DNA of 64,000 bases from Pusillimonas caeni (GCF_003545815.1 NZ_PDUW01000008.1:150853-214852), one strand, 5' to 3'. Shown: positions 25,976 through 35,420, counted from the first letter of the stretch. Made by a program: numbers and translations. The notes: generated by a model from the letters alone, not told the origin.

Positions 25976-28553
25976 GACTCGTACAGACTCCGCCGATATG
26001 CATCAGCGCCTCGTCCACCCGATCGATCAGGATCAGGCACAGGTCGCCTGCCCGCAGGCGTGCCAGCGCAGTATCGATGGCAAGGAATTCCCCGTTGACC
26101 TCATCGATATGCCGGGTACGCTCGGCCCCGGCCAAGCCCCGGCGCAGCAAGGCGATGACCTCGCCGTCTTGGCGGCCGCGCTGGCAGGCGTCCTGATACA
26201 GCACGGCCTCGTCGAAAGCCCGGCCAAGGATTTCGGTCTGCCGGCGGATATCCTCGTCGCGCCGGTCGCCGGGAGCGCTGATGACGACGGAGCGGCGTGC
26301 CGCCGGCATCGACTCGACGGCCCGCGCCAGCGCCTCGATGGCATCGGGATTGTGGCCATAATCGACGATCAGGGTCGCGCCTTGGTAGTCGAACACGTTG
26401 AAACGTCCGGGCGTGGTCGCGGCATCGCTGACGAACCCCTCCAGGGCCTGTTCGATGATTTCCCAGGACATGCCCAGGGCCCAACCGGCGGCCGTGGCAG
26501 CCATCGCATTGTCGACCTGGAAACCGATGCGGCCGCCGTGAGTGAGCGGAATCCGGCTGAATGGAATGGCGTGCTTCGCGCTGCCTTCCTGGCAGACCAG
26601 AGCATCCGGCTCGGCATAAACGACGCGCCGGTTCTGGGCGCGATGCGTGGCCAGCACCGGATCGGCCTTGTCGCGGGCGAAGAAGATCACGTCTCCCGGA
26701 CAATGGCCGGCCATGCCGGCAACCACGGGGTCGGCGGCGTTGAGCACGGCGGCGCCGCCCGGGGCGACATGCTCGACGATGACGCGCTTGACCACGGCCA
26801 GCTCATTGACGGTGGTGATGTAGTTCAGGCCCAGATGGTCGCCCTGGCCGATGTTGGTGACCACGGCCACATCGCATAGGTCGAATCCCAAGCCCTCGCG
26901 CAGTATGCCGCCGCGCGCGGTCTCCAGCACCGCGGCGTCCACGTCAGGATGCATCAGCACATTGCGCGCGCTGCGCGGCCCCGAGCAGTCGCCCGTATCG
27001 ATGCGCTTGCCCTGCACGTAGATGCCGTCGGTGCTGGTCAGGCCGACGCGCTTGCCGCCGGCCTCGAAAATGCGTGCGATCAGGCGGCTGGTGGTGGTCT
27101 TGCCGTTGGTGCCGGCGATGGCGACGAGCGGGATGCGGGCGTTGTCCGGCGTACCGTCGGGGCCGCCGCGGAACATCATGTCGATGACGGCCTCGCCCAC
27201 CGCGCGGCCCTTGCCGAAAGACGGATCGAGGTGCATGCGCAGGCCGGGCGCGGCGTTGACTTCGACGATGCCGCCCTGTCCTTCCAGCGGACGGAGTACG
27301 GTCTCGCACACGATGTCGATGCCGGCGATGTCCAGGCCGACCGTCTGCGCGGCCGCGACGGCCGCGGCGGCCAGTTCCGGATGAACGTCATCCGTCACAT
27401 CGGTGGCGCTGCCCCCCGTTGAGAGATTGGCGTTGTCGCGCAGCACCACGCGCGCGCCCAGAAGCGGCACCGACTCGGCGCTGTAGCCTTGCTCGGCCAA
27501 GCGTCCCAGGGCGACCTCGTCGAACCGGATCTTGGTCAGCGAAGTGGAATGCCCGTCCGAGCGGCGCGGATCGCTGTTGACGATGTCCACCAGTTCGCGG
27601 ACCGTGTGCGTGCCGTCGCCCACGACCGTCGGCGGATCGCGCCGCGCGGCTGCGACCAGCTTGTTGCCGACCACCAGCATGCGCCAATCATGGCCGGGAA
27701 GATATTGCTCGACGAGCACTTCGTCAAAGCAGCTGATGGCGTGCCTGTATGCCTGGCGCACCCGCTCCTCGCTGCCCAGGTTGACCGAAATGCCCCTGCC
27801 CTGGTTGCCGTTCTGCGGCTTGACGACCACCGGCAGACCCACTTCCTGCGCCGCCCGCCAGGCATCGTCCTCGTCTTCGACCGGACGGCCGCGCGGCACG
27901 GGCACGCCGGCCGCACGCAGCAGTCTCTTGGTCAGTTCCTTGTCCTGGGCGATGGACTCGGCAATGGCGCTGGTCAGGCTGGTTTCGGCGGCCTGAATAC
28001 GCTTTTGCTTGCTGCCCCAGCCGAACTGCACCAGGCTGCCGCGCGTCAGGCGGCGGAACGGGATGCCGCGCGCCTGAGCCGCCGACACGATGGACTGCGT
28101 GGAAGGACCGAGCCGGACGTTCTCATTGAGCTCGCGCAGTTCGCGAAGCGCGCCGGCAAGATCGAAAGGCGTGTCGTCCAGCGCCGCCCGGCACAGCTGC
28201 CCGGCGCACTCGAAGGCCAGCCGTCCGACCTCCTCCTCGGTATATTCGACGACCACCTGATAGACGCCGGCCTCGACGGTTCGAGCAGTGCGGCTGAAGG
28301 TCACCGGACAGCCCGCCTGGGCCTGCAAGCCCAGCGCCGCGAATTCGAACACATGCGCCAGCGACACGGGGTCGAACGCATCGTGGGGAACCAGATGGCC
28401 CACCTCGGGAAAGCGTTCGCGCAAACGGATCTCGAAGCCGGGAAGCTCTTCGATGTCGCATTCGCTGCCGTGGCAGGTCACGACGGCCTGGATGGCGGTG
28501 CGCCGGCTCCACAGATTGGGGCCGCGCAGCGCGCGGATACTGGAAACGTCCAT
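25959..28553 (-). CDS. cphA: Cyanophycin synthetase
   Basis: 864 residues, the normal length. It makes the storage polymer multi-L-arginyl-poly-L-aspartate. Residues about 1-160 form the N-terminal domain, about 200-455 the ATP-grasp (Asp-adding) domain with Val-Val-Lys-Pro-Gln-Asn-Gly-Asn-Gln-Gly-Arg-Gly, and 475-864 the Mur-ligase-like (Arg-adding) domain with P-loop Gly481-Thr-Asn-Gly-Lys-Thr-Thr-Thr488. The Mur C-terminal lobe is complete (Asp-Tyr-Gly-His-Asn-Pro-Asp). It is the last gene of a minus-strand cluster after the short paralogue, 49 bp away, a DUF1854 gene and an ABC transporter. No cyanophycinase gene is in the window. Confidence 0.95.
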   Translation of the reverse strand: MDVSSIRALRGPNLWSRRTAIQAVVTCHGSECDIEELPGFEIRLRERFPEVGHLVPHDAFDPVSLAHVFEFAALGLQAQAGCPVTFSRTARTVEAGVYQVVVEYTEEEVGRLAFECAGQLCRAALDDTPFDLAGALRELRELNENVRLGPSTQSIVSAAQARGIPFRRLTRGSLVQFGWGSKQKRIQAAETSLTSAIAESIAQDKELTKRLLRAAGVPVPRGRPVEDEDDAWRAAQEVGLPVVVKPQNGNQGRGISVNLGSEERVRQAYRHAISCFDEVLVEQYLPGHDWRMLVVGNKLVAAARRDPPTVVGDGTHTVRELVDIVNSDPRRSDGHSTSLTKIRFDEVALGRLAEQGYSAESVPLLGARVVLRDNANLSTGGSATDVTDDVHPELAAAAVAAAQTVGLDIAGIDIVCETVLRPLEGQGGIVEVNAAPGLRMHLDPSFGKGRAVGEAVIDMMFRGGPDGTPDNARIPLVAIAGTNGKTTTSRLIARIFEAGGKRVGLTSTDGIYVQGKRIDTGDCSGPRSARNVLMHPDVDAAVLETARGGILREGLGFDLCDVAVVTNIGQGDHLGLNYITTVNELAVVKRVIVEHVAPGGAAVLNAADPVVAGMAGHCPGDVIFFARDKADPVLATHRAQNRRVVYAEPDALVCQEGSAKHAIPFSRIPLTHGGRIGFQVDNAMAATAAGWALGMSWEIIEQALEGFVSDAATTPGRFNVFDYQGATLIVDYGHNPDAIEALARAVESMPAARRSVVISAPGDRRDEDIRRQTEILGRAFDEAVLYQDACQRGRQDGEVIALLRRGLAGAERTRHIDEVNGEFLAIDTALARLRAGDLCLILIDRVDEALMHIGGVCTSQPQIS

Positions 28554-28602
28554 GAGGCCTGTTCCTCTATCCTGTCTTTTGGGTCAATATTGTCGAAGGG
28601 CG

Positions 28603-30807
28603 TCAAACGCGGGCGGCGGACGGCTCGGGCAGTTCCAGGCCGTAGGTCTCGACGCCGGTGCTGATCACTTCTTCCGTCAGGCCGAGGGCCCAGCCCGCGG
28701 CGACGGCGGCCAGCACGGCGGCGACATCCTCGGACCGCTCGTCCCGCCCGACCAGCGGCACGTCGTCCAGGCGGCACAGCACGGTCTGCTCCGCGCCGCC
28801 GGACAGCACAATGCGTCCGTCAGCGACGAACACGCCGCGTTCGCCATGGCCCAGATGGGCGTCAAGCACGGCATTGCGGCGATCGAGCGCGAAGTAGATC
28901 ACCTTGCCGTCGCACAGCCCGGCAAGATCGGCCGCCTGTTCGTCTTCGGCGTTGAGCACCGCATATCCCGACGGCAGCACAACGTCGACCTGCGTGCGGT
29001 AGATGGCGCGCGGCGTGGTGTAATACTCGCCGCCGGTCGGCTGCACATCCCAATGCGTCAAGTCCTCTGCCTGCGGCAGGATGTTGGTGACGACGCCGAC
29101 CGAGCATCGGTCGTAAGCCAGGCCTTCGCCCAGAATCAGTTCGGCGCCGTTCTCGATGACGGCGGCTTCGACAGCGCTGTTGAGCAGAAGGCGGCGGCCG
29201 TCCGCCCAGTTGACGGCATTGCCGGCCTGCACCTGCCGCCGGCCGAGGAACAGGCCGTCGGCGCATGCCAGGCCGGCATGCCGGCCGGCCAGATACAGCA
29301 TGTGCGCCACCATCCGGGCAACCGGGGTGCGGCCCCGCGTGCCGCTGATGCCGACCAGCGGAATGCGGCCGCTCTCGTGCTGTGCGAAAAGATTGGCGAC
29401 TATAGCCTGGCCGACCGGACGCGTCTTGCCCTCTCCCGGCTTGATGTGCATGAGCAGGCCGGGACCGGCGTTGACTTCGACGATGGCCCCTGCCTGTCCG
29501 GCCAAAGGCTTGCCGATGTCCTCGCAGACCAGATCGATGCCGGCAATGTCCAGACCGACGACGCGCGCCGCCAGCGCGGCGGCCTCGGCGGTGTCCGGAT
29601 GTACTTCGTCGGTACAGTCGAAAGCATGATTGGCGTTGCGCTGGATCAGCACGACCCGGTCTCGCGCCGGCACCGCGTCGGCGCTCAGCCCCTGGCGCTC
29701 GAGCTCGATGCCGGCGGCGGTGTCGATTCGGACGACGGACAAGGGATGCAGTTCGGTCGGTCCGCGCCGCGGGTCGCTGTTGATCTGGCTGTCGATCAAC
29801 GCCTGGACGGTCTGCCGCCCGTCGCCCATGACGGTGATAAGGTCGCTGCGATTGGCGGCGACCAGGCGGCCGCCGACGATCAGCAAGCGGTGTTCAGTGC
29901 CCGGAATGGAGCGCTCCACCAATACGCCGGAGCCCTCCTCCACGGCGATGGCGTAGGCCCTGGCCACTTCCTCCGGGCTCTTAAGATCGATGAACACGCC
30001 GCGCCCGTGATTGCCGTCGATCGGTTTGACCACGACCGGAAAGCCGATGTCTGCGGCGGCATCGAGGGCGTCCTCGGCACTGTCCACTTCGCGCCCGGCC
30101 GGCACCGGCACGCCGACCGCGGCGATCAGTTCCTTGGTCAGGTTCTTGTCGCGGGAAATGGCCTCGGCGATGGCGCTGGTCCGGTCGGTCTCCGCCGTCC
30201 AGATTCGGCGCATGGCGGCGCCGTAGCCGAGCTGCACGAGATTGCCGTCGTCGAGCAGGCGGACGTGCGGAATCTTGCGTTCTTCGGCGGCGGCAACGAT
30301 GGCCGCCGTCGAAGGCCCGAGATATTTGCGGTCCACCAGGCGGCGCAACGGCTTGAGCGCCTCGGCCAAATCGAACGGCTCGTCATGGATGGCTGCCAGC
30401 AAGACATCGCGGCCGATCGCCAGGGCCAGGCGCGAGCACTCGTCGTGAAAATTGCTGATCGCCATCTTGTAGACGCCGCGCTCGCTGGTTTCACGGGTGC
30501 GGCCGAAGCCGTCCGGCAGGCCGGCCAGCGCCATCAGTTCGATGACGATATGTTCGAGGACATGGCCGGCCCAGGTGCCTTCCCGCAGGCGGCGCAGGAA
30601 GCCGCCGCGCTCGTCGTAGTTGCAGCGGTGTTCGACCAGGGATGGAATCCAGGTCGCGAGACGCTCGTAAAACCCGGGAATCCGATTGGAGGGCAGGTCT
30701 TCCAGCTCGCCGATGTCGATCCAGGCTTCGATCGAAGGGGGGTAGGTCCAGATGCTGGGACCCCGCAGCGAAATCGTGTTTCGAAAAACAACGTCGTACT
30801 TCTTCAT
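28603..30807 (-). CDS. Short cyanophycin synthetase paralogue with altered Mur P-loop (CphA')
   Basis: 734 residues, 130 fewer than the downstream CphA. The N-terminal domain and ATP-grasp domain are intact (Val-Val-Lys-Pro-Ile-Asp-Gly-Asn-His-Gly-Arg-Gly at about 259-270). The Mur-like domain has Gly489-Thr-Arg-Gly-Arg-Thr-Pro-Val496 where CphA has Gly-Thr-Asn-Gly-Lys-Thr-Thr-Thr, so the ATP-binding Lys is replaced. The protein stops near where the Mur C-terminal lobe would begin. I infer that it cannot add Arg by the usual route and may add Asp, modify priming, or pair with CphA. Some betaproteobacteria have paired cphA genes. The 125-bp gap upstream is AT-rich and probably holds a promoter. 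Confidence 0.85.
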   Translation of the reverse strand: MKKYDVVFRNTISLRGPSIWTYPPSIEAWIDIGELEDLPSNRIPGFYERLATWIPSLVEHRCNYDERGGFLRRLREGTWAGHVLEHIVIELMALAGLPDGFGRTRETSERGVYKMAISNFHDECSRLALAIGRDVLLAAIHDEPFDLAEALKPLRRLVDRKYLGPSTAAIVAAAEERKIPHVRLLDDGNLVQLGYGAAMRRIWTAETDRTSAIAEAISRDKNLTKELIAAVGVPVPAGREVDSAEDALDAAADIGFPVVVKPIDGNHGRGVFIDLKSPEEVARAYAIAVEEGSGVLVERSIPGTEHRLLIVGGRLVAANRSDLITVMGDGRQTVQALIDSQINSDPRRGPTELHPLSVVRIDTAAGIELERQGLSADAVPARDRVVLIQRNANHAFDCTDEVHPDTAEAAALAARVVGLDIAGIDLVCEDIGKPLAGQAGAIVEVNAGPGLLMHIKPGEGKTRPVGQAIVANLFAQHESGRIPLVGISGTRGRTPVARMVAHMLYLAGRHAGLACADGLFLGRRQVQAGNAVNWADGRRLLLNSAVEAAVIENGAELILGEGLAYDRCSVGVVTNILPQAEDLTHWDVQPTGGEYYTTPRAIYRTQVDVVLPSGYAVLNAEDEQAADLAGLCDGKVIYFALDRRNAVLDAHLGHGERGVFVADGRIVLSGGAEQTVLCRLDDVPLVGRDERSEDVAAVLAAVAAGWALGLTEEVISTGVETYGLELPEPSAARV

Positions 30808-30932
30808 GGTGGCGGAGTCCGATGGCCCGTGGAACCAGTGAATCGGCTGGCTCGCACATTATCTGCCCTTTTTTCGTTCAGCAGATGAGCGTTAAAAAGA
30901 ATAAATTGATACTTTTTATTACAAAACTCTCT

Positions 30933-31403
30933 TCACAGAAAACGGTCCAGCAGCTTCCTGCTTCGCTTGTCCAACGCGGCTACGTCGCGCACCAGAAAAT
31001 GGACGCCATGGCTATCGGCGACCATCAGACGCGTGCGGCCCAGCCGGCGGATATCCTCTTCGCCCTTCAATGTCAGCTCGGTCGGGCCGCGGTCGGTCAG
31101 CACTTTCCACGTACTCGGACAAACGAAGCCTGACACCTCGACAATGCGTTCGATCTCGGGTATGAATTCGCGCGCCGCCAACTCTTCTTCGATCATGGCG
31201 CGGATGGGCGCCGGCAGGCCCGACAGGCGTTCGACCCAGCCGACCTCATGTCCTTCGGCGCTGACCAGAGACAGCCCCTCGTCCGGCGCAGCGATGGGAA
31301 AGGCCCGTACCGGCGTGACGCCGACATGGCGCCGGCCGTCGAAAGTCGTCAGGACCAGCCGGCCGTAGGCGTCGCGCTGCAATTGAAAAGAATCGACCAT
31401 CAT
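30933..31403 (-). CDS. DUF1854 protein of the cyanophycin locus
   Basis: 156 residues, cytoplasmic, with no signal peptide. It fits the DUF1854 family, which is found next to cyanophycin genes. The middle segment Gly-Phe-Val-Cys-Pro-Ser-Thr-Trp and a later Val-Arg-Asp-Val-Ala-Ala-Leu-Asp are typical. The start overlaps the stop of the ABC transporter gene by 4 bp (ATGA), so the two are translationally coupled. The function is unknown; position suggests an accessory role with the transporter. Confidence 0.8.
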   Translation of the reverse strand: MMVDSFQLQRDAYGRLVLTTFDGRRHVGVTPVRAFPIAAPDEGLSLVSAEGHEVGWVERLSGLPAPIRAMIEEELAAREFIPEIERIVEVSGFVCPSTWKVLTDRGPTELTLKGEEDIRRLGRTRLMVADSHGVHFLVRDVAALDKRSRKLLDRFL

Positions 31404-33721
31404 GATCGTTCCGATGCGGTTTCGGATATTACCGGCCGGGCGGCTTCGCTGAGCGGCGATGCCTCGTCGCCGTTCTCGGCGGTGCGCGCCTGCGCCATGA
31501 AGAGCTTGTAGTAGTAGCCCTCTGCGGCCATCAGCCGGTCGTGGGAGCCGATCTCGACGATCCGGCCGCGGTCCATGACCACCAGCCGATCGGCCTTGCG
31601 CAGCGTGGACAAACGGTGGGCGATGGCGATGGTGGTACGCCCCTTGACCAGGTTGTCCAGCGCCTTCTGGATCTCGTTCTCGGTCTCGGTATCGACCGCC
31701 GACGTGGCTTCATCGAGGATCAGGATGCGGGGATCGATCAGCAGCGCGCGGGCGATCGAAATGCGTTGGCGCTCGCCGCCGGACAGGCCCTGGCCGCGCT
31801 CGCCGACCAGCGAATCATAGCCATGCGGCAGGCGCAGAATGAACTCGTGGGCATGGGCGGCGCGCGCGGCATCGATGATTTCGGCGCGCGTGGCCTCGGG
31901 CTTGCCGTAAGCGATATTGTCGGCAATCGTTCCGAAAAACAGGAACGGCTCCTGCAGCACCAGCCCGATATGCCGGCGAAACTCATTGACCGGGACGGAG
32001 CGCACGTCGACGCCGTCGATCAGCACCCGCCCCTCGGCTACGTCGTAGAAGCGGCAGATCAGGTTGACCAGGGTGGACTTGCCCGATCCGGAGTGTCCGA
32101 CCAGGCCGATCATTTCGCCGGGTTGAATGACCAGGTCCACATCCCTGATGACTGCGCGGGTGCCGTAGCGGAAACTGGCGCGCTGCAGTTCGATGCGGCC
32201 GGCCACCTTACCCAGGCGCACCGGATTGGCCGGCTCGGGCACGCTGGAAACGTGGTCGAGAATATCGAAGATGCGTTTGGTCGAGGACGCGGCCCGCTGC
32301 GTCGCCGAGACGATGCGGCTCATCGAATCCAGGCGCGTGTAGAAGCGTCCGATATAGGCGAGAAAGGCGGTCAGCACGCCGACGGAGGAATCGCCGCGGG
32401 CGATCTGCCAGATTCCGAACACCCAGACGATGAGCAGGCCGATTTCGGTCAGCAGCGTCACGGTCGGCGTGAAGAGCGACCAGGTCCGGTTCAGTTTGTC
32501 GTTCATCGCCAGATTGTGCTCGTTGGCATCGCGAAAGCGCGCCGCCTCGCGCTTTTCCTGGGCGAATGCCTTGACAACGCGTATGCCCGGGATGGTGTCG
32601 GCCAGCACATTGGTGACTTCCGCCCAGACGCGGTCGATCTTCTCGAAGCCGGTGCGTAGCCGCTCGCGCACCAGGTGGATCAGCCACGCGATGATGGGCA
32701 AAGGCAGCAGCGTGACCAGCGCCAGCCACGGGTTGATCGAGAACAGAATCACCGAAGTCATGGCGATCATCAGCACGTCGGTGGCGAAATTGAGCAGATC
32801 GAGCGACAGGAAGATGTTGATCCGGTCGGTCTCATTGCCCAGGCGCGCCATCAGATCGCCGGTGCGCTTGCCGCCGAAGTATTCGAGCGACAGGCCCAGC
32901 AGATGCTCGTAGGTCCGCGTGCGCAGGTCGCGGCCGATGCGCTCGGAAACCCGTGCCAGAACATAAGTGCGCAGCCATCCCAGCACCCAGGCGAGCGCCG
33001 CGGCGCCCAGGAGGCCGCCCAGATACATGCGGACCAATGGCCAATCGATGGGTCGGCCGTTCTGAAACGGAATCAGCACCTTGTCCATCAGCGGCATGGT
33101 GAGATACGGCGGCACCAGCGTCGCCGCGGTCGAGGCCAGCGTCAGCGCGAAACCGGCGAACAAGCGCCAGCGGTATGGCCGGGCGAAGCGCCAGAGGCGC
33201 AGCAGCGTCCAGGTCGATGGCGCGGCGGTTCCACGCATACAAGCGGGACATTCGCCTTCAGGCGTCAGCGGCGTCCTGCATTTGGAGCAGACGCCCTCGG
33301 CAGCCTGTTCCCGGCATGCTGCGCCGTTCGCCGGGCCGTCGCGGCACAGCTCGAACGCGGCGATGAGCTCCATGGCCGCGACATTGCGTCCGAGCGTGTA
33401 GCGCCAGCAAGCCAATCGGCCCCGATCGTCGAGCAGCTCGAGCTGGCCGACACCGGCATGATCGAGATGCTCGAGCCGCAGCCCGGACCGCAACGGCCAG
33501 CTTTGCCAGGATGCGTCCTGCGGAGCGCGGGCCAGCACGCGGCGGTCGGTGACCACGACCAGCCCGACGGCAAAGCGCAATTTTGCGTCGAGATCGGTTT
33601 CGAGGCAGGCCCTCACCCGCTCACCGGCCTGCAGGGCGGCGAACAGCTCGGCGGCAAAGCGCTCCGGCACGGCGGACGCGAGGACGCCGGCGGTGTCCGT
33701 CGAAAGCGGTGCAGCGGTCAT
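31400..33721 (-). CDS. ABC transporter of the cyanophycin locus, ATPase fused to a transmembrane domain with a Cys4 module
   Basis: 773 residues from the ATG at 33721 (SD AGGTGA). The first 165 residues are unlike ordinary ABC half-transporters and end in a zinc-ribbon-like Cys145-x2-Cys148-x9-Cys158-x2-Cys161. Then come a six-helix exporter-type transmembrane domain (about 185-490) and an ATPase with Gly-His-Ser-Gly-Ser-Gly-Lys-Ser-Thr, Leu-Ser-Gly-Gly-Glu-Arg-Gln and Ile-Leu-Asp-Glu-Ala-Thr-Ser. It should work as a homodimeric exporter. It is coupled to the DUF1854 gene and sits upstream of both cphA genes, so I infer a role in cyanophycin metabolism; the substrate is unknown. Confidence 0.85.
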   Translation of the reverse strand: MTAAPLSTDTAGVLASAVPERFAAELFAALQAGERVRACLETDLDAKLRFAVGLVVVTDRRVLARAPQDASWQSWPLRSGLRLEHLDHAGVGQLELLDDRGRLACWRYTLGRNVAAMELIAAFELCRDGPANGAACREQAAEGVCSKCRTPLTPEGECPACMRGTAAPSTWTLLRLWRFARPYRWRLFAGFALTLASTAATLVPPYLTMPLMDKVLIPFQNGRPIDWPLVRMYLGGLLGAAALAWVLGWLRTYVLARVSERIGRDLRTRTYEHLLGLSLEYFGGKRTGDLMARLGNETDRINIFLSLDLLNFATDVLMIAMTSVILFSINPWLALVTLLPLPIIAWLIHLVRERLRTGFEKIDRVWAEVTNVLADTIPGIRVVKAFAQEKREAARFRDANEHNLAMNDKLNRTWSLFTPTVTLLTEIGLLIVWVFGIWQIARGDSSVGVLTAFLAYIGRFYTRLDSMSRIVSATQRAASSTKRIFDILDHVSSVPEPANPVRLGKVAGRIELQRASFRYGTRAVIRDVDLVIQPGEMIGLVGHSGSGKSTLVNLICRFYDVAEGRVLIDGVDVRSVPVNEFRRHIGLVLQEPFLFFGTIADNIAYGKPEATRAEIIDAARAAHAHEFILRLPHGYDSLVGERGQGLSGGERQRISIARALLIDPRILILDEATSAVDTETENEIQKALDNLVKGRTTIAIAHRLSTLRKADRLVVMDRGRIVEIGSHDRLMAAEGYYYKLFMAQARTAENGDEASPLSEAARPVISETASERS

Positions 33722-33826
33722 CACGCGAAAATCACCTGGATATCCCCGGGGCCCTGGAGCAGTCCGGCGCAAAGCCGCCCATGCGACAGGCATGGAAACA
33801 TGATCTTTACACGGAGGGATCGTAGA

Positions 33827-34735
33827 TTAGCGCTGTTTCCCCCCGCCGTCCAGCCGCTGGGCAAGGCGCTGGGCGTCGAAAGGCGCCTGGCTTTTCGTGT
33901 CATTGTCAAAGTAGCAATACACGTCTCGCCGCGATCGCTTGCGGGACGCCAAATCCGGCGCGATCAGGCGGGCGTCCGCGGGCTGGCTTCCAGCCGCCCA
34001 TTGCCGAATCCGGGCGGCCCAGCGATCCAGCGACGCATCCGTGTATTCACCGGCATACTTGGTTTGCGTGCCATGCAGCCGCAAGTAAACGAAATCAGAC
34101 GTGAGGTCCTGCACACAGGGCCAATTCGCGGTGGAATCCGAGACCACCAGGCCGCAGCGGTATTTGCGCAGCAGCTTTATGAATGCCGCGTCCCGAAAGC
34201 TATCGTGGCGGATCTCGACCGCGTGGCGCATGGGGCGGTTCTGGTCGATGGCCACATAGGGCTCCTTGACGTGCTGGTCGTGGCGCCGGGCCAGCTCGAG
34301 CGCGCCACTGCCGTCCTTGGGAAGCATGGCCAGAAAAGCCTCGAAGCGCCCGGCCTCGAACTTGAAGTTCGGCGGAAACTGCCAGAGTATCGGCCCAAGC
34401 TTTTCCCGAAGCAAAAATACCCCCTGAGCGAAGAAGTTCGCCATGGCCACCTGGGCGGTCTCATTCCGGAAACGCAGTATGTGGGTCAGATACCGAGAGC
34501 CTTTTACACTGAAGACAAAGTCGGACGGCGTCTCGTCGTACCAAGCCCTGAAGCTTTTGAGCGACTGAAGCTTGTAGTGCGTCCCGTTTATTTCTATGGT
34601 GTTCATCGCGCGCGAGGCGAAATGCAGTTCGCTCGCCTGGCGCAGGCCCTCGGGGTAAAAAAGACCGCGCCAACCGCCATAGCGCCACCCGGATATGCCG
34701 ACGCGCACGATGCCTGGCTTGATGTGGCCAGCCAT
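33827..34735 (-). CDS. DUF72 (YecE-like) protein 1
   Basis: 302 residues from the ATG at 34735, with AAGGAAAC upstream. DUF72 is a TIM-barrel family of unknown function. The core is recognised by Val-Gly-Ile-Ser-Gly-Trp-Arg-Tyr near the N-terminus, Asn-Thr-Ile-Glu-Ile-Asn-Gly-Thr, Phe-Ser-Val-Lys-Gly-Ser-Arg, Ala-Val-Glu-Ile-Arg-His-Asp-Ser and Tyr-Leu-Arg-Leu-His-Gly. The open frame extends 160 codons upstream, but that is the antisense of the low-complexity gene on the other strand. It is divergent from that gene. Two more DUF72 genes occur at 52540 and 53394. Confidence 0.88.
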   Translation of the reverse strand: MAGHIKPGIVRVGISGWRYGGWRGLFYPEGLRQASELHFASRAMNTIEINGTHYKLQSLKSFRAWYDETPSDFVFSVKGSRYLTHILRFRNETAQVAMANFFAQGVFLLREKLGPILWQFPPNFKFEAGRFEAFLAMLPKDGSGALELARRHDQHVKEPYVAIDQNRPMRHAVEIRHDSFRDAAFIKLLRKYRCGLVVSDSTANWPCVQDLTSDFVYLRLHGTQTKYAGEYTDASLDRWAARIRQWAAGSQPADARLIAPDLASRKRSRRDVYCYFDNDTKSQAPFDAQRLAQRLDGGGKQR

Positions 34736-34882
34736 ATCGGTTTCCTTCACTTGGCAAAGACCATTCCGGAGCAACTGCCATGCCGGGCAGGAATGCCTTT
34801 TGCTCTCTGTACACATCGGATCCACATGTTCGGCCCGCCTTGCCAAGCGGCGCGGAACGCAGAACCCAGCCAGGAGAGCGAT

Positions 34883-35329
34883 ATGCCAGACGAATCCAAG
34901 ACCGGCCGCAAAGACACATTGCAAAGCCACGAAAAGCCGAACCGCAATATCCAGGGCAAGGCCGACGCCCAGCCGGGGACGGAAGAAACGCCCTACGAAC
35001 GGACGCATACCGGCCTTCGAGCAGCCGGCCATGGCGGAGGCGAACTGGACGGCGGCGGGATAGCGCCCGAGGAACGCACCGAGCAGGGCTATGCATTCGG
35101 CGGCGGTGGACAAGGGCATACGCCGGTGCGCAGCCAGCAGTATGAAGCCGAGGAAGACCTGGAAAGCCGCAGCGGCCCCTTTACGCGGACAGGCCGACCC
35201 GGCGGCGATGCTCAAAAGGGCGCCGCTGAAACATCAGGCGCGGAAGGCCGCAAGGACTCCGCGCAAGCGTCATCCCCGCGAGACCGCAAGGACACCGCCC
35301 AGACGCCCGGAGCAGGAAAGAAAGCCTGA
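34883..35329 (+). CDS. Small hydrophilic low-complexity protein with repeated Arg-Lys-Asp motif
   Basis: 148 residues from the ATG at 34883, which has a strong AGGAGAG ribosome site. I do not recognise a family. It is rich in Gly, Glu, Lys, Gln, Ser and Thr with almost no hydrophobic stretches, so it is probably disordered. The motif Arg-Lys-Asp-(Thr/Ser)-x-Gln recurs three times (about residues 9-14, 125-130 and 136-141). A Gly-rich patch lies in the middle. It is transcribed away from the DUF72 gene and may be stress- or storage-related by analogy with other such hydrophilic proteins. The reading frame also continues upstream through DUF72 and ABC antisense, which I do not count. Confidence 0.7.
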   Translation: MPDESKTGRKDTLQSHEKPNRNIQGKADAQPGTEETPYERTHTGLRAAGHGGGELDGGGIAPEERTEQGYAFGGGGQGHTPVRSQQYEAEEDLESRSGPFTRTGRPGGDAQKGAAETSGAEGRKDSAQASSPRDRKDTAQTPGAGKKA

Positions 35330-35420
35330 CCTGACTTCGCATGTCATCGACATGGCCTCGGGGCCAAGCGCTTCGGCAAGCGCCGTTCGGCGGGCGGCCG
35401 GTCTGGGCGAGCCGACCCAC

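Noticed and set aside
32675..34882. Upstream part of an 884-codon plus-strand frame ending at 35329
   Set aside because: This part is antisense to the ABC transporter and DUF72 genes. Only the part from the ATG at 34883, with its own strong SD, looks real.
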